A stretch of DNA of 64,000 nt from Phoronis australis (Eukaryota; Phoronida; Phoronidae): assembly GCA_002633005.1 (NCBI GenBank), contig NMRA01000376.1, positions 66,410 to 130,409 of the forward strand, given 5' to 3'. The notes beneath the pieces are model-generated. The model was given only the letters and a program-made list of their open reading frames with translations, did no database searches and was not told the origin of the DNA. The position numbers and the translations under genes were made by a program. Shown piece after piece: positions 49,501 through 57,721 of this stretch (position 1 is the first letter of the stretch; each line of letters starts with the position of its first letter).

Positions 49501-50466
49501 AATTCATACAGTACTTCTGTTAGAAATGAGTACTTCTGCAAAAGAAGCCCGGTTCAATAAAGTCTACCTCTTTGTGGTTATTGCGAAAATGAGGGTCCAC
49601 ATATCACAGTCATACCTCCTTGGTGGACTGCACCATGGGTACTTACGGAAAGCACAAAACAGGCTGAATGTGCTTGATGAGGATTGAACTGTAGTGACCC
49701 GACTTCCCATTTACTTTGACGACTAACTTTCTTGATGTCGTCCAATGGCTGGTCAAGATTAACTAGAGCCAACGCCCTCTTTCTATCAATAAGAACAATA
49801 GATGGCAAAATAAATGAATGGAACAGTTTATTAGATAAAAAGTGACAAAAATCAAAAAAATATTCAGTGATATCAACTCAAATAACAAAGAAACATTACA
49901 GAGCCAAATGTTTAACTCTGATGAAACTCACACAAATCAGATATGCATCAGTTAGACCTTGGCCTAACTGGACAAAATTCAACCATATGGCTGTTCTAGT
50001 TTGTGTATTCTGATAGACAGGACCATATTCCCGAGCTGTCACCCCAGAAGTTTTTCTGAAAATTTCTGTTCGCCCTGGCTAAACCATAAACTTTATGATG
50101 GTTTTTAATAGCATTCACGTGTAGAGTCTCTAGATTTTGTTAGCAAACAACAACTCGTAAGGTCAAAGAGGCCATAAACATCAACGGTCAGCGCCCCCTC
50201 TTGAACCGGGTCAGAGGACTCCACTTACCCCATGAACCTGTTTCTGTTTTATTGGATAATAATGTGCACAGCACAATTTAACTTTTGACAGATTTTCAAT
50301 CCAATGACTTGAAATGTCCACTATTTGATAACCCACAAATCCAGAAAAATTAAGCCAAAGCAATGTCCTTAACTTCAAGGCTTTTTGACCGAACAAAAGT
50401 AAATGTCAATACTTACGATGCCAGCATCGCATACTGTCCTGCGTAGTCGACAGTCATACAGCTGGC
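16988..50466 (-). CDS. WDR59: WDR59, GATOR2 complex subunit (25 coding exons)
   Basis: Exons, 5' to 3': 50466-50417, 49782-49647, 48755-48670, 47779-47699, 47356-47230, 46934-46818, 45805-45728, 44525-44366, 43288-43209, 42570-42456, 41361-41225, 40512-40348, 39618-39523, 35042-34907, 34087-34021, 33340-33217, 32564-32404, 30459-30378, 29117-29005, 28087-27937, 25223-25169, 19567-19453, 18880-18738, 17959-17852, 17130-16988. All borders are AG/GT and phase is continuous, giving 941 residues. The order matches vertebrate WDR59 (974 residues): WD40 propeller (about 1-305), acidic linker, RWD domain (about 385-480), helical middle, C-terminal zinc module (about 860-930). In known biology WDR59 with WDR24, MIOS, SEH1L and SEC13 forms GATOR2, which relieves GATOR1 inhibition of mTORC1 when amino acids are present. 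The short N-terminal exon is not placed. No disabling mutation is seen in the 25 exons. Confidence 0.96.
19130..19345. repeat. GC-rich block with repeated taatata/ggcccc units in a WDR59 intron
   Basis: Three related units occur: cctatattaatataaaaggccccac (from 19182), cctacattaatataagggcccc (from 19233) and ctatgtcaatatagggagccccac (from 19281). They are separated by cagccttc/ccgccttcgg-type links. Each unit is itself near-palindromic around ttaatata. The GC content stands out from the surrounding intron. Probably part of a mobile element, class unknown. Confidence 0.6.
19568..24087. other. WDR59 intron, mostly unique AT-rich DNA
   Basis: Part of the 5.6 kb intron between exons 25169 and 19567. 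CA-rich runs near 20305-20350 are simple sequence. No internal gene is seen. One undetermined base (n) is at 21660. Confidence 0.5.
24092..24239. mobile_element. Palindromic foldback element in WDR59 intron
   Basis: Outer arms ggatgcacttgatagattgac (24092-24112) and gtcaatcaagtgcagcc (24223-24239) are inverse. Inner arms gactaagacatctgattggtt (24138-24158) and aaccaatcagatatcttagc (24183-24202) are also inverse. The whole 148 bp could fold into a long hairpin. No coding content. Confidence 0.75.
25169..25223 (-). CDS. WDR59: WDR59 small 55-nt exon
   Basis: Acceptor gttccag precedes TACAATCC and donor gtaagt follows at 25168. The exon encodes YNPYHTFHGIDTLKTWNL plus one base. Its 3n+1 length is exactly what is needed to join exon 27937 (phase 0) to exon 19567 (needs one base), giving WNLSAMKIRRS. 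The vertebrate equivalent reads GWNIAGREAEH. The exon sits alone between introns of 2.7 and 5.6 kb. Confidence 0.8.
26263..26370. mobile_element. Palindromic MITE, GTAATAGTCAC family (family C), best copy
   Basis: Left end gtaatagtcactttcagggg, right end acacctgtaggtgactattac. These are inverse with few mismatches over about 28 bp. Length is 108 bp. It shares sequence with 16719-16828 and 48102-48199. Confidence 0.8.
26930..27436. mobile_element. TTAA-flanked MITE (piggyBac- or Kolobok-like)
   Basis: The element begins ggttatgtaggacc and ends ggtcccacataccc, inverted ends with two mismatches over 14 bp. TTAA flanks it on both sides (26926-26929 and 27437-27440), the target duplication typical of piggyBac and Kolobok transposons. 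The 507-bp AT-rich interior has no ORF. A similar end, ggtcctacataacctaa, occurs at 45278-45294 in another WDR59 intron. Confidence 0.75.
27937..35042 (-). CDS. WDR59: WDR59 middle exons (low-complexity and helical region)
   Basis: Seven exons. 35042 carries TSVPFPRTSGAKFCGA, joining GYLVCFCRP (34087), then KSLSALGAF and ISNFYKR (33340), a basic/Ser-rich stretch and VYDISCLMPLNRQLAETY (32564), AAAAVGRKDLIQ (30459), MWTLVGL and PWAHHPFGRKLISS (29117), then EHYSKLQDVQTLALLCCAF (28087). These parallel the vertebrate segments GARFCGAGYLVYF, RSLSALSA, VGRKDLVQVW, ARHPFGRQLLE and CRLRDVQTLAMLC. The last two are in the helical region before the zinc module. A retrotransposon occupies the intron upstream of 35042. 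Confidence 0.93.
29283..29301. repeat. Short perfect palindrome in WDR59 intron
   Basis: ccctggaatgattccaggg is a 19-base palindrome with 9-base arms, in the intron upstream of exon 29117. Function unknown. Confidence 0.6.
29625..30128. mobile_element. MITE, CAGGGnTTGGAAT ends (family A, copy 2)
   Basis: Starts cagggcttggaatgacc and ends aaaattccaagccctg, inverse over 13 perfect outer bases. Both sides carry the 6-bp direct repeat tgtcat (29619-29624 and 30129-30134). Length is 504 bp. The interior contains repeated aaaaagcggaaa words and no transposase. Same family as 634-881. Confidence 0.85.
31025..31129. repeat. Hairpin with 36-bp arms in WDR59 intron
   Basis: Arm one at 31025-31060 (aatcctacacgagtctcagg then tttattacatgggcaa) and arm two at 31094-31129 are inverse with about 5 mismatches, with a 33-base spacer. 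Probably a small foldback element. Confidence 0.8.
31130..32403. other. WDR59 intron, nothing further recognised
   Basis: Intronic AT-rich sequence between the hairpin and exon 32404-32564. No repeat or gene supported. Confidence 0.5.
32683..32772. repeat. Minisatellite, six 15-bp units
   Basis: Six tandem copies of gctcgtgacaatatt, varying mainly at the third to sixth bases of each unit while gacaatat stays constant. It lies in the intron just upstream of WDR59 exon 32564. Translating it gives a meaningless SNIVT repeat. Confidence 0.9.
35043..36666. other. WDR59 intron upstream part
   Basis: Intron sequence between exon 34907-35042 and the LTR retrotransposon. No other gene or clear repeat seen. 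Confidence 0.45.
36667..36802 (+). repeat. 5' LTR of the CsRn1-like element
   Basis: 136 bp from TGTC to TTCTACA, ending directly at the primer-binding site. The first 103 bases are shared with 39300-39402. Confidence 0.8.
36803..36820 (+). promoter_or_regulatory. Primer-binding site, tRNA-Trp type
   Basis: tggtgacctcaacgtgat follows the LTR with no gap. It is complementary to CCA plus the acceptor stem of tRNA-Trp apart from two changes (consensus TGGTGACCCCGACGTGAT). Confidence 0.75.
36880..38110 (+). pseudogene. Retrotransposon gag and protease remnant
   Basis: The frame opens at an ATG (MTSRDDIEATGKARLHG), shifts frame near 37055 and again near 37380. It has a retroviral-type capsid segment (KPVDQFYDRIRKLLQQCEY), then a zinc knuckle region (CTKCGYMHPPKRCPAFGKKC, 37527-37586), acidic spacer, and an aspartic protease with the active-site motif KIDTGAQVNLL (37878-37910). 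A further frameshift follows near 37970 (LTGYGGKSFTNHG). The coding sequence is broken at several points. Gag and protease sit upstream of the deleted RT. Confidence 0.8.
38186..38980 (+). pseudogene. Retrotransposon integrase remnant
   Basis: Integrase core in two frames. The first has QIVGLDVFHHKQKTYSCIVD with the leading catalytic Asp. After a frameshift near 38400 come IVSDQGTQYMSEMF with the second Asp and QNGRCERTLGKIK with the Glu. A C-terminal tail with KWSRGIVTSVDGERSYTVID and RNRVHIKPV is shifted again near 38850. The zinc HHCC region, RNase H and RT are absent between about 38110 and 38190. Non-functional. Confidence 0.8.
39300..39402 (+). repeat. 3' LTR (truncated)
   Basis: Begins TGTCACATACGCG after the polypurine tract and matches the 5' LTR for about 103 bases, then diverges into a CA-rich run (gtacacacacacaatccc). 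It ends only 120 bases from the WDR59 exon border at 39523. Confidence 0.8.
39523..42570 (-). CDS. WDR59: WDR59 exons for acidic linker and RWD domain
   Basis: Exon 42570-42456 encodes an acidic linker (DELELCADSLSEEDDDQLG). 41361-41225 continues with a Ser/Thr-rich stretch and enters the RWD domain at LQQEFSLVNLQIPNLEVED. 40512-40348 gives its core, VHLIIMFPAQYPNKALPSF; the YPN-x4-P motif is diagnostic of RWD folds. 39618-39523 finishes with VKRNRSCLEPCLRLLASSL, very close to the vertebrate VKRGQSCLEPCLRQLVSCL. RWD domains act in protein-protein contacts. Decayed copies of exon 42570 lie just downstream at 42290-42449. Confidence 0.95.
42290..42449 (-). pseudogene. Decayed tandem copies of a WDR59 exon
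   Basis: Directly downstream (minus sense) of exon 42570-42456 and its donor, 42341-42449 repeats the exon sequence: catgtgttggacataggtg against the exon's catgatgtgctggacacagg, cctggagatg shared, and gactcactctcagatgagga against gactcgttgtcagaagagga. A third partial copy precedes 42341 (ctatatccaacatg again). The period is about 109 bp, close to the 115-nt exon. The copies lack an acceptor and the first has an in-frame TAG, so they are not usable exons. Confidence 0.75.
42636..42850 (+). mobile_element. tRNA-derived SINE
   Basis: A tRNA-like head contains box A (tgtagctcagtggttag, 42640-42656) and box B (ggttccatccc, 42687-42697), the internal RNA polymerase III promoter. A non-tRNA body follows (gtgtccttggacaaagcact, then cttcagtccac), a common SINE core phrase. 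The acceptor stem is not conserved, so this is not a tRNA gene. The 3' limit is estimated. It lies in the WDR59 intron upstream of exon 42570. Confidence 0.75.
43209..50466 (-). CDS. WDR59: WDR59 exons for the WD40 beta-propeller
   Basis: Nine exons encode residues about 1-305. Conserved landmarks in order: ALVNLDQPLDDIKKVSRQSK (49782 exon), LKGHTRVIS (48670 junction), FIWDMRDTRKP across 47699/47356, IRIWDPR (47230), IAGHLSKIHGLDW and CLATSSQD (46934-46818), VWRARFT (45728), VNVPQLRRGENSLFLW and HTFVGHSDVVLEFQW (44525-44366), and LVTWSRDQSLRIWK (43288-43209). These are the GH...WD repeats of WDR59. In GATOR2 propellers of this kind mediate subunit contacts. The exon at 50466 starts in phase 0 after acceptor ttacag, so at least one further short coding exon must lie upstream. 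Confidence 0.95.
48102..48199. mobile_element. Palindromic MITE, GTAATAGTCAC family (family C), copy 3
   Basis: Left end gaagtcactaacgtaggtcc, right end gactcctgcaagtgaccattac-like (read in short words), approximately inverse. The interior shares ttttagaacc with the other copies. It is inverted relative to 26263-26370. Confidence 0.65.
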
Positions 50467-51124
50467 CTGTAATATGAAGTACTTAATTGTCAGTTAAGGG
50501 ACTGGTACTGTTCACCAATGAACTGTTCAAACACAGTAATGCACCATAATCATGTTCAAAAAGTTTTGAGTCATGTCTATAAATTTTGAGCCATGTGTAA
50601 AAAGCCTGAAAGTTTTCTGCTTAGTTCGTTACTGCTGAGGGAGCAGACTCTACAAGTTGGCTTGTCATGGGGCGTCATATGGAAAGCATGGTCTGTACGA
50701 ATGACTGTTAGTTCTCATAAAAACAAGTTGAAACCAATCTTATGGCAGTATGTGGTCTGAATCAAAAGTTTGAATCTTAGACAAAATGTGGCTTTACAGC
50801 CGCGTTATTTTCATTCTTTTGCTGAAAAATGATAGAGACCTCACAATGCTCAGCAAGTTAAACTAATATGTAACAGCAGCTCTTTCTATGAATTAGCAAA
50901 AGGCAGAAATAAGCCCATGGATGCATTGCACAAAATTTGCCAATACTCAGCTGTGAAACAGAGATGGGCCATAAGAGCATATTTCACAAACTTGTGAAAT
51001 GGACATACAACAAATGAATGGGGAAAATACTTGCTGAGTGTGTTAGTATTAACAAAAGTGAATTCCCTCGACATACTTAAGGAACCGCGAACAATCAAAC
51101 CACTTATATTTGGCCTCTTTTTAC
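50467..51124. other. Upstream of WDR59 exon 50466, probable first intron
   Basis: No exon matching the conserved WDR59 N-terminus (the ENVVVEFRDSQ segment of vertebrates) was found here by eye. AT-rich, no repeat recognised. Confidence 0.4.
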
Positions 51125-51160
51125 CTTTCTCTAACAATGATGAATCAAATCGTCTGCCAT
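51125..51160 (-). CDS. Doubtful WDR59 exon 1 candidate
   Basis: ATG at 51160 in good context (aagATGGCA) opens MADDLIHHC, then an in-frame TAG, then AGA AAG before a donor gtaaaa at 51124. The 36-nt length would splice in phase 0 with exon 50466, but the TAG rules it out as read. Either it is not the exon, or a sequence error or allele is involved. It does not resemble the vertebrate N-terminus. Confidence 0.15.
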
Positions 51161-52440
51161 CTTACAATCTCAGTTTTTAATCTAATAACGTCACGTAATG
51201 ACCCAAATGCCAGCCAATCAGCCAAGTGAATGCTTCAGTTCCTGACTTCACAAAAATGTAAGTGGCAGAGTGACAAGTGAATAGTAAGAAGTTAAATCTG
51301 CGAGTGAATAAGTTCTTTCAAAGGGCTTGATTTCCATGCAGTTATATTCGCCGTAGTATTTCTGCAGATAAATGTGTTCAAGTGATTGCAATTTTGACGT
51401 GTGCAGGTTAACATTTGATGTTTAACTTAAGTGAGATATGTATAACTTAATTCTACATTTTCAATGTACATACGGACTTACAACCCTGTTTAAGGGTTGG
51501 TTTACCGACTAGTATGACACTAGTGTTACTGAACTCTACCCAGCAGTTCTGGCAAGGTTCGCAATCATGCCACAATGTGACATGTGTGATTACCTGCTGC
51601 TTGACCTTCAACCTGGGTCAGACAATAATTACCCAGATTGAAGACCAAGCAAAAGTAAATCACAGCGATGACCACGAGCGAATGGAGATAGCAACCTCCG
51701 CAGACTTTTGACACATCTATATCTAACTTCCTGAGCATCGTTTGTGTGCAATGCCAATGGCATAATGCAGGGTAGAGTTCAGAGAGACGGGGAAATTCGG
51801 ACACTGGGGGGGAAATTCGGACAGAGCGTAGGGGAAACTTGGACTAGTATAGGTAAAATTCGGACAAAATCAACCCAACCACGGATAAGCGCTTATTGCC
51901 ACGCTTCTTTCTACTCAAATTTTGTTCGCGATAGCTTCAGCGACATCTGTTAACGAAGCTGGCAACCTGTGCTGCTCTGAGCTGACTTCGTGTTTGTATA
52001 TATTCGTGTTTTTATAGACCAACATATTTGTGACATCAGATTTCGTTATTGGTTCAAATATTAATCTTTTAAGCTTATTTGCAGTTTTGGAAAAGATCTA
52101 TGATAATGAGAGCAAATCTTCTGGTGTCCAATAGAGTTCGGTGGTGTCAATACTGAACAATTAGTGAGACACATGGAACTTTTTATTATCATTATTCAAA
52201 TACAATTCTGTAAGTACAAAATGTGGGACACGGTGCAAGTGGCAAAAGTCCATTGTTGCAGAGGGCAACTGTGCTGCTTTCGTTGACTTTTCTTTTCAGC
52301 ACTTCCCAGTATTAAATGTGTGATGGGATGCCCGAGTGCGGCGATTGTAGCAGATGGCAACCGTGTTACTTTACCCAGCTTTCCTTCTCAGCACATCGCC
52401 GTTTTTCTTCTATATGACGTCTGACGTGAGCAGCTTATGA

Positions 52441-52951
52441 GTGGTCGATCCCATCCTCCTTTTGGTCAGCTCTCAACTGGTCAGCGAAGGAGGCAGGAAT
52501 ACTTCTCCGACAGCGTTGCCCAAATCCGCGTCAGAACTTGATGCTGCTTTCAGAGGACCAAACACCGTTCTGTCCAGGGGCAGGAGAGTGTGTGTGCAAT
52601 GTCATAGTAGAAGGGACAGCAACAAGATATTTTCTGCCATAGCCCTTTCTATTATAGCAATCGATTCATGAGAAGAGTGGCCATCAAAATTAAGCATTCC
52701 GGACCACAAAACTTGAGGAAGATTTCCACAAACCACTTTTCCACTATGTCCTCATCAATCCAGCCATTCTTTTGGGAGGTCCACACGCAATCATTTGGAG
52801 CTGCAGCCACGTTGTATCCATGAAGAGACCGGTTTGTTTTTCCTTTCGTAATTACCATCGGCGGCATTCTATTGCCGGCAGCGCTGACACACGCCATCAC
52901 CTTAGTTAATGTTTGGATAATAAGTAACATAGCTTGTCCCAATTTTTGCAC
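52441..52951 (-). pseudogene. Pogo/Tigger DDE transposase remnant
   Basis: The frame from 52951 reads TKVMACVSAAGNRMPPMVI, TKGKTNRSLHGYN and NGWIDEDIVEKWFVEIFLKF. After a frameshift near 52690 it continues FDGHSSHESIAI with a catalytic Asp, then in another piece HTLLPLDRTVFGPLKAA, the conserved L-PLD-x-VFGPLK block of pogo/CENP-B-type transposases. Stops and frame changes show it is dead. The DNA-binding HTH part is not seen. Confidence 0.75.
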
Positions 52952-53017
52952 TGGCTTTGGGTGCAGGATACCATTTTAAACAAAGCGCGGATGTAGTCTA
53001 CCCCAGCCGACTCCACC

Positions 53018-53129
53018 CAGCGGCGGATCCCTGCATCTCTACATTTTAAGCTGGGTGTGTGCATGTGGCGAAATTCTGGTTATTCCTGTGTCCTGGCCGC
53101 CCTAACTCAAAATCCTGGACCCGCCCTGC
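53018..53129. mobile_element. MITE family B, short copy with perfect 5-bp duplication
   Basis: Starts cagcggcggatcc and ends caaaatcctggacccgccctg. Flanked by ccacc on both sides (53013-53017 and 53130-53134). Only 112 bp, an internal deletion of the 309-bp form at 60591-60899. Confidence 0.8.
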
Positions 53130-53919
53130 CACCTACGCACCTGCTGCGGTTAAGTGTCGGTACAAGGGCCAACCACTGTGGCTTTACATGAGAGTGTATA
53201 CAGGTTATTGTTTTTGAGAATATTTCAAACAATTTTATAATTTATCAGTTTCAGCTTGAAGCGAATAACATCTTTAAAATTTGACGACTTGTCATGTCCA
53301 CCGTTTAACGATGTGACAGCCGGTATGCAGCCGACTAGGAAAATGTGAGTATTTCACATGACGAACAGCGCCATCATTGTTGAATATTTAAATCATGAAT
53401 TGACCTCTTTTACATGAAAAGGTTATCACGTGAGTTTGAAAAATCTCGTGGATTCAAAAACGGCGCCTTGCACTGGCATCCGAATTTTACCGCAGCTTAT
53501 AAAAAGTTGGAGGGGAAATTTGGACACTCAATTTTTATCATATCATGCTTTTTTGTATGTTTTTTAATTAAAATTAACACAGAAAACAGGATATCCATGC
53601 ATTAGGCGTCTTGTAAATCCAAATGCAATTGCACGTCAAGCAGTCATGTGATCTAAATATAACTTGTAAATGGCAGTGTACCTACTGCAGACTTTCAAGA
53701 TCGCGAAGAGAAGCAGACGTCAAATCGAGGAATGGTGATGAGCATGCATCAAATGTCCTGAAACCTTGTTGCAATTCAAAGATACATAATAAAAAAAATC
53801 ATACTATTGTTAAATGAAACGAGGAAGCTTTTCATTTATAAGAAAGGGTGGGTATAGGTGGTGATTTATTTGACATTCATTTAGATTCGTCCGAATTTTA
53901 CTGCTGTCCGAGTTTCCCC

Positions 53920-54559
53920 AAACTACCCCTACCCACTTTTTTACTTTCGATGTATCCTAGAGGTAGGCTATATGCACTTTCATCATCAGATATTAAGACT
54001 ACTAACAGGGCAACTCGCAGGAGCAACCACAATTCCGTTCAGCACACCCATGCCAGAACAAACGCCTACAAATTGGACAAGACAAGGTATGTTTTACTTT
54101 CTTTCAAGCTAACATCTCTGCCTGGTAGATGGAAATAAGCTCAATGTTTTGTGCACGTTTGAGTCCGGTCACGTGAAATCATCTGATACTTGCACCGAAG
54201 CTCATCCTCTATTCTCATATCCATCAATCACCTTAATAAGTTCAAACCAACCTGCAATTCGCGATATTCTGCAGCAACATACTCTGCACTCCATCTCACC
54301 GCCGCCATGTTGCTCTCTAACCCCACCTACCGGTACGAAACCTCATCCCTGATGCAGCCGCGAAAGACCGTAGTGCCCTAAGGGGAGGGAGGTAGGGAGG
54401 TAGGGACTTTTACATTAAGTTATAATAATACAATGATTATACAATTCGATTTCAGTTAGGAGGCCTTGAAAGGTTATTGACCGCTAACAAGAAGGTCCCC
54501 TAGTGTACGAAATAAATAAATGGAAATGCAAAAATCAGACTGAGGAATATGTGAGGAAG
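53920..54559. other. Intergenic, no gene recognised
   Basis: Short open frames on the plus strand have no coding character. A G-rich direct repeat (gggagggaggtagggaggtaggg) lies at about 54381-54404. Confidence 0.45.
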
Positions 54560-55573
54560 CCATATATATAACATACTTAACAAAACAAAGTGTCGAATTA
54601 GCGCTGAAAACGACCGACACGCCAGGAACCAAAAAGTGGACTGGCACATCTCAGGAGATTTTGGGCCCGGGAATACAATTAGATACTGTTACATATGAAG
54701 CAATCGGATATATGACAAACTGGATCGTAGTTGCTAATAATAAAATTGGTTAAGAACTTGAATGCTGGCAAAGAATGTTTTTATTATCGTGATTTATAGC
54801 AGAAACTGGTATTTCGTTGTTGTTTATAAGTCGAGGAATTTCAAATTTAATACAGGCTCTTGATGACAATTTGTTGGACGGAGGAATTAAAATTTTGGGT
54901 TGTATTGTCGGAATAGCAGCTGAGTATTGATTCAGGTATGTAGGAGTTTTAATGTGTCTGGTTGGTTTATGTTGGATGGGTTTACTAAAGAAGTTGTTAG
55001 TGTAAAAATATTTAGAAAGCTGATTATTGAGGAATTTGTAGTAAAATTTTGCAGTTGAGATTTTAAAGATGTCTTGAAGTAGAGAGAGGCGAAGTTCCTT
55101 ACATATGGGCAGAGAGTGAGTATTATAACTGGAATTTGATATATTCCGAAGGATCCTCTTCTGGGCTGTCTGGAGCTGCCAAAACCCCAAGTTGCAATGC
55201 CATAGTTTAAATGTCAGTGGGAGGACAAATGAATTATATATTAACTTGAGAGCTGGAAGAGGAAGATAAGTTTTCAATTTATATAAGAGTCCACCGAGAT
55301 TGTTCAGTTTGTTTGAGATGAGGTTTATGTGGGGCGACCAGGGGTTTTTGTCAACGGTAATACCAAGGAAAAGAAAACTGTTTTCATGACATATGGTTTT
55401 GCTATTTATATAAATGGTGGGAATAATACATTTTTCAATTTTCTTTTGAGGGTAGTGGAAGATCATTAATTTACTTTTTGATGTGTTAATTGAAAGTTTG
55501 TTCACGGAAAACCAGTCTGAAATAGATTTAAGGTTGTTGTTGATGGTGGTTGATTGCTTTAAAGTGTTTGGCA
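54560..55573 (-). pseudogene. Non-LTR retrotransposon RT fragment, 5' truncated
   Basis: A minus-strand open frame of about 270 codons ends at 54750. It starts just after where the RT YADD motif would be and contains the usual C-terminal RT landmarks: NNNLKSISDWFSVNKLSINT, SKSKLMIFHYP, FLFLGITVDKNPWSPHI and AQKRILRNI. This is the thumb region of Jockey/CR1/L2-type LINEs. Upstream RT and endonuclease are missing. The 5' end abuts a fragment of MITE family B at 55574. The frame is intact, so the insertion may be fairly young, but it cannot act alone. Confidence 0.85.
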
Positions 55574-55765
55574 CTAGCATATGCGGGGCTCGGGAGGCGA
55601 ATGCACAATGCATAGGCCTTGAATAAACCCTTTTTTAGTGATAAGGTCCACAAACCCAAAAATTCGAGACCCCCTACATCCCCACATTTTAAGCTGGGCG
55701 CTTAAGGCGAAATTCTGCTTATTCCTGTGCCTCCCCCCCAACTCAAAATCCTAGATCTGCCCCTG
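55574..55765. mobile_element. MITE family B fragment joined to the LINE
   Basis: Begins ctagcatatgcgg, matching the middle of the 60591-60899 copy, and ends actcaaaatcctagatctgcccctg, the terminal inverted repeat. The other end is missing and replaced by the LINE. Confidence 0.75.
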
Positions 55766-56546
55766 GTACGCAAGTCTAAATTCCAGAAAAAACGTCTATT
55801 TTACCTCAATCTGATACCTCCGGTCACTAAAGTCGAATACTTGATAGGGCATTGCAATATATCACATGTAGAAATTTCCAAATCTGATTTCTAAAAGTCA
55901 ATGTGAAAACTGAGGACCAATTCACCTAATCGTAATTTATGTATATGAGGCGAGGTCCTGTTGGTGCACTGATGACTTGCCACGTCAGTACAGTTGAAGC
56001 ACTGATGTCTCGATCTAGCGATACCGTAGACATATGTCAACCTCTGAGTGACTCTTCCTACTGAAACAATATCTACACTGGTCGGAGTTGCTTAGTTTTA
56101 GTACAGAGCTGTAGGCCTACATGCCAGTGCGCCTACTTACGCAATAATGTGCCGTTTTCATCAAAGCAGTTGTTTGCTCGGTTCGAAGTCAGTTGTCCTT
56201 ACAGTGGACACGGCTAGGCAGCAACCATTTGTTAGCGTTTGTAAAGTATATAAGTCGCTGTATAATGTATTTCTGTGCATTTCTTAATTACTTCTGGATG
56301 TTTCAGTAGTGAGATAATCACCCAGTCTTTGTACCGTCTTCTAAGATTTAAAATATACTTTAAGTCTAACATTTTGCAACGGATAATGCAAGATACATTC
56401 ACATAATATACAATATATATGCTCCTTAGTTTTACTCAATTATTTATGTAGCTCTGCGTTCCTAATTCCAGATACAGACACAGTCGCATGGGCCTGATCG
56501 ATAGGCAATTAACATATGGTACTTTTAGTCATACCTCCAACAGCCT
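55766..56546. other. Intergenic, no gene recognised
   Basis: AT-rich DNA between the MITE fragment and the kinase pseudogene. Nothing supported. Confidence 0.5.
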
Positions 56547-57721
56547 TAAATGTAATCAAAATAATGTTTTTGATAGCACCACAAAAAGTGTCTACAATAT
56601 TGGCGTCATCGTCAGATTGCATGATGTCTTTGGAGAGGCCATCAAAGAGATCCTTGTCATAACGTTCCGCTGCAACAACGTTGTTACGAGCGCTGGTCGC
56701 CTCTGAAAAAACAATGTACAATACCCACGAGAAAGCAACACCAAATCCCGCGCGCCTACGAAATTGCTCAACCAAGAGCTCGTACGTGAAACAACTGGGG
56801 ACTCTCACACCCGCAATGTTGACAACGCTGACAAATTTGGCGCAGTAATCTCGGAGAACTGTATCCAGATATTGCCTACGAAACGCTTCAGTTGTGCTCA
56901 TGAAAATCATGGTAACCAAATCCACTGCAGGCGATCCCTTCCTCACCATCTGTAAGTCGATGAATTTGAAGTCGGTCACAATTTTACTTCCTTGCAAAGA
57001 GTTGGCATATTTGAAAAGCATATTTCCACTGAGGCCTGAAATCTCGGTGATATAGCACGTTGAACTTGGAATCAGGTGCAAAGGCTAGCTCGCTCATATA
57101 TTCCAGATACATCCATCGACTGATGCTTGTCGAGAACACAATGCATGTCTTTGTTGCTGATTTTATTTCGTACAACGTTGAGGCAAACATCAAAGTTGAA
57201 CTTGACTGGCTTTTTGAATATTCTCATCATCGGACCATGCAGGGGCGTATCTCTCCTGAAAGAGAGCCTCGTAATCAGTTCTAAGATTATTAACCGAGCC
57301 CTGACCTAAGGCCAAGGAGAGCGCGTGGAATGTGGCCAGTCCTTCGACAGCAAGTTTGCAATGCTCCTTATCAAATTTGCCGTCTAACGTGGTGACAGAA
57401 AAGCCTTGTGTGGAGAGATCCTCCAGAGCCATGAATTAAACCCCATCACTTTGACTTTTGATAAGAGAAGGAGCCGGGACCCTTACGGATTGCGTTTTCG
57501 AGAATTTCTCCATCGCACATATGAGCTTTGCATAAGAAATTTCTTCTTTTTCACGAAGCATTTACCGTAACTCATTTTCAGTTGCATTGTCCATATGGCA
57601 ATCGTCTCGTTGTACAACAATTTTGAGAATCACTGAGCGCTGTTTAGTTTCGCCCTCTGTTGATACACTTGCAGTGACACCTCGGACCTTGGTGATGATG
57701 TCTTGTACTGAAATGGTAAAG
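56547..57721 (-). pseudogene. CHK kinase-like pseudogene
   Basis: Homologous throughout to the two intact neighbours. After acceptor atttcag (near 57721) it reads DIITKVRGVTASVSTEG, VVQRDDCHMDNATENEL and then a stop. KEEISYAKLICAMEKFS leads to a second stop after SQSDGV. It continues MALEDLSTQGFSVTT and LAVEGLATFHALSLALGQGS, a frameshift near 57230, another near 57080, and a damaged catalytic loop (YHRDFRP rather than CHRDFKPGN). FKFIDLQMVRKGSPAVDLVT and the C-terminal RRRAGFGVAFSWVLYIVFSE are still readable. At least two stops and two to three frameshifts make it non-functional. Confidence 0.9.

Larger units (their letters stand above)
51789..53919. mobile_element. Pogo/Tigger-like transposon with iterated ends, decayed
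   Basis: The left side carries four direct copies of ggggaaattcggaca or variants (51789-51803, 51809-51823, 51831-51844, 51851-51866). The right side carries inverse copies (tgtccgagtttcccc at 53905-53919, gtccgaatttta at 53889-53900), and one more direct copy lies at 53512-53526. Between them is a minus-strand DDE transposase remnant (52441-52951). Exact ends are uncertain, and a smaller MITE is nested at 53018-53129. Confidence 0.65.

Noticed and set aside
51590-51720. Alternative WDR59 first exon ending at a CAG|gtaatc donor near 51597
   Set aside because: The frame leading to the donor in phase 0 contains TGA with no ATG after it.
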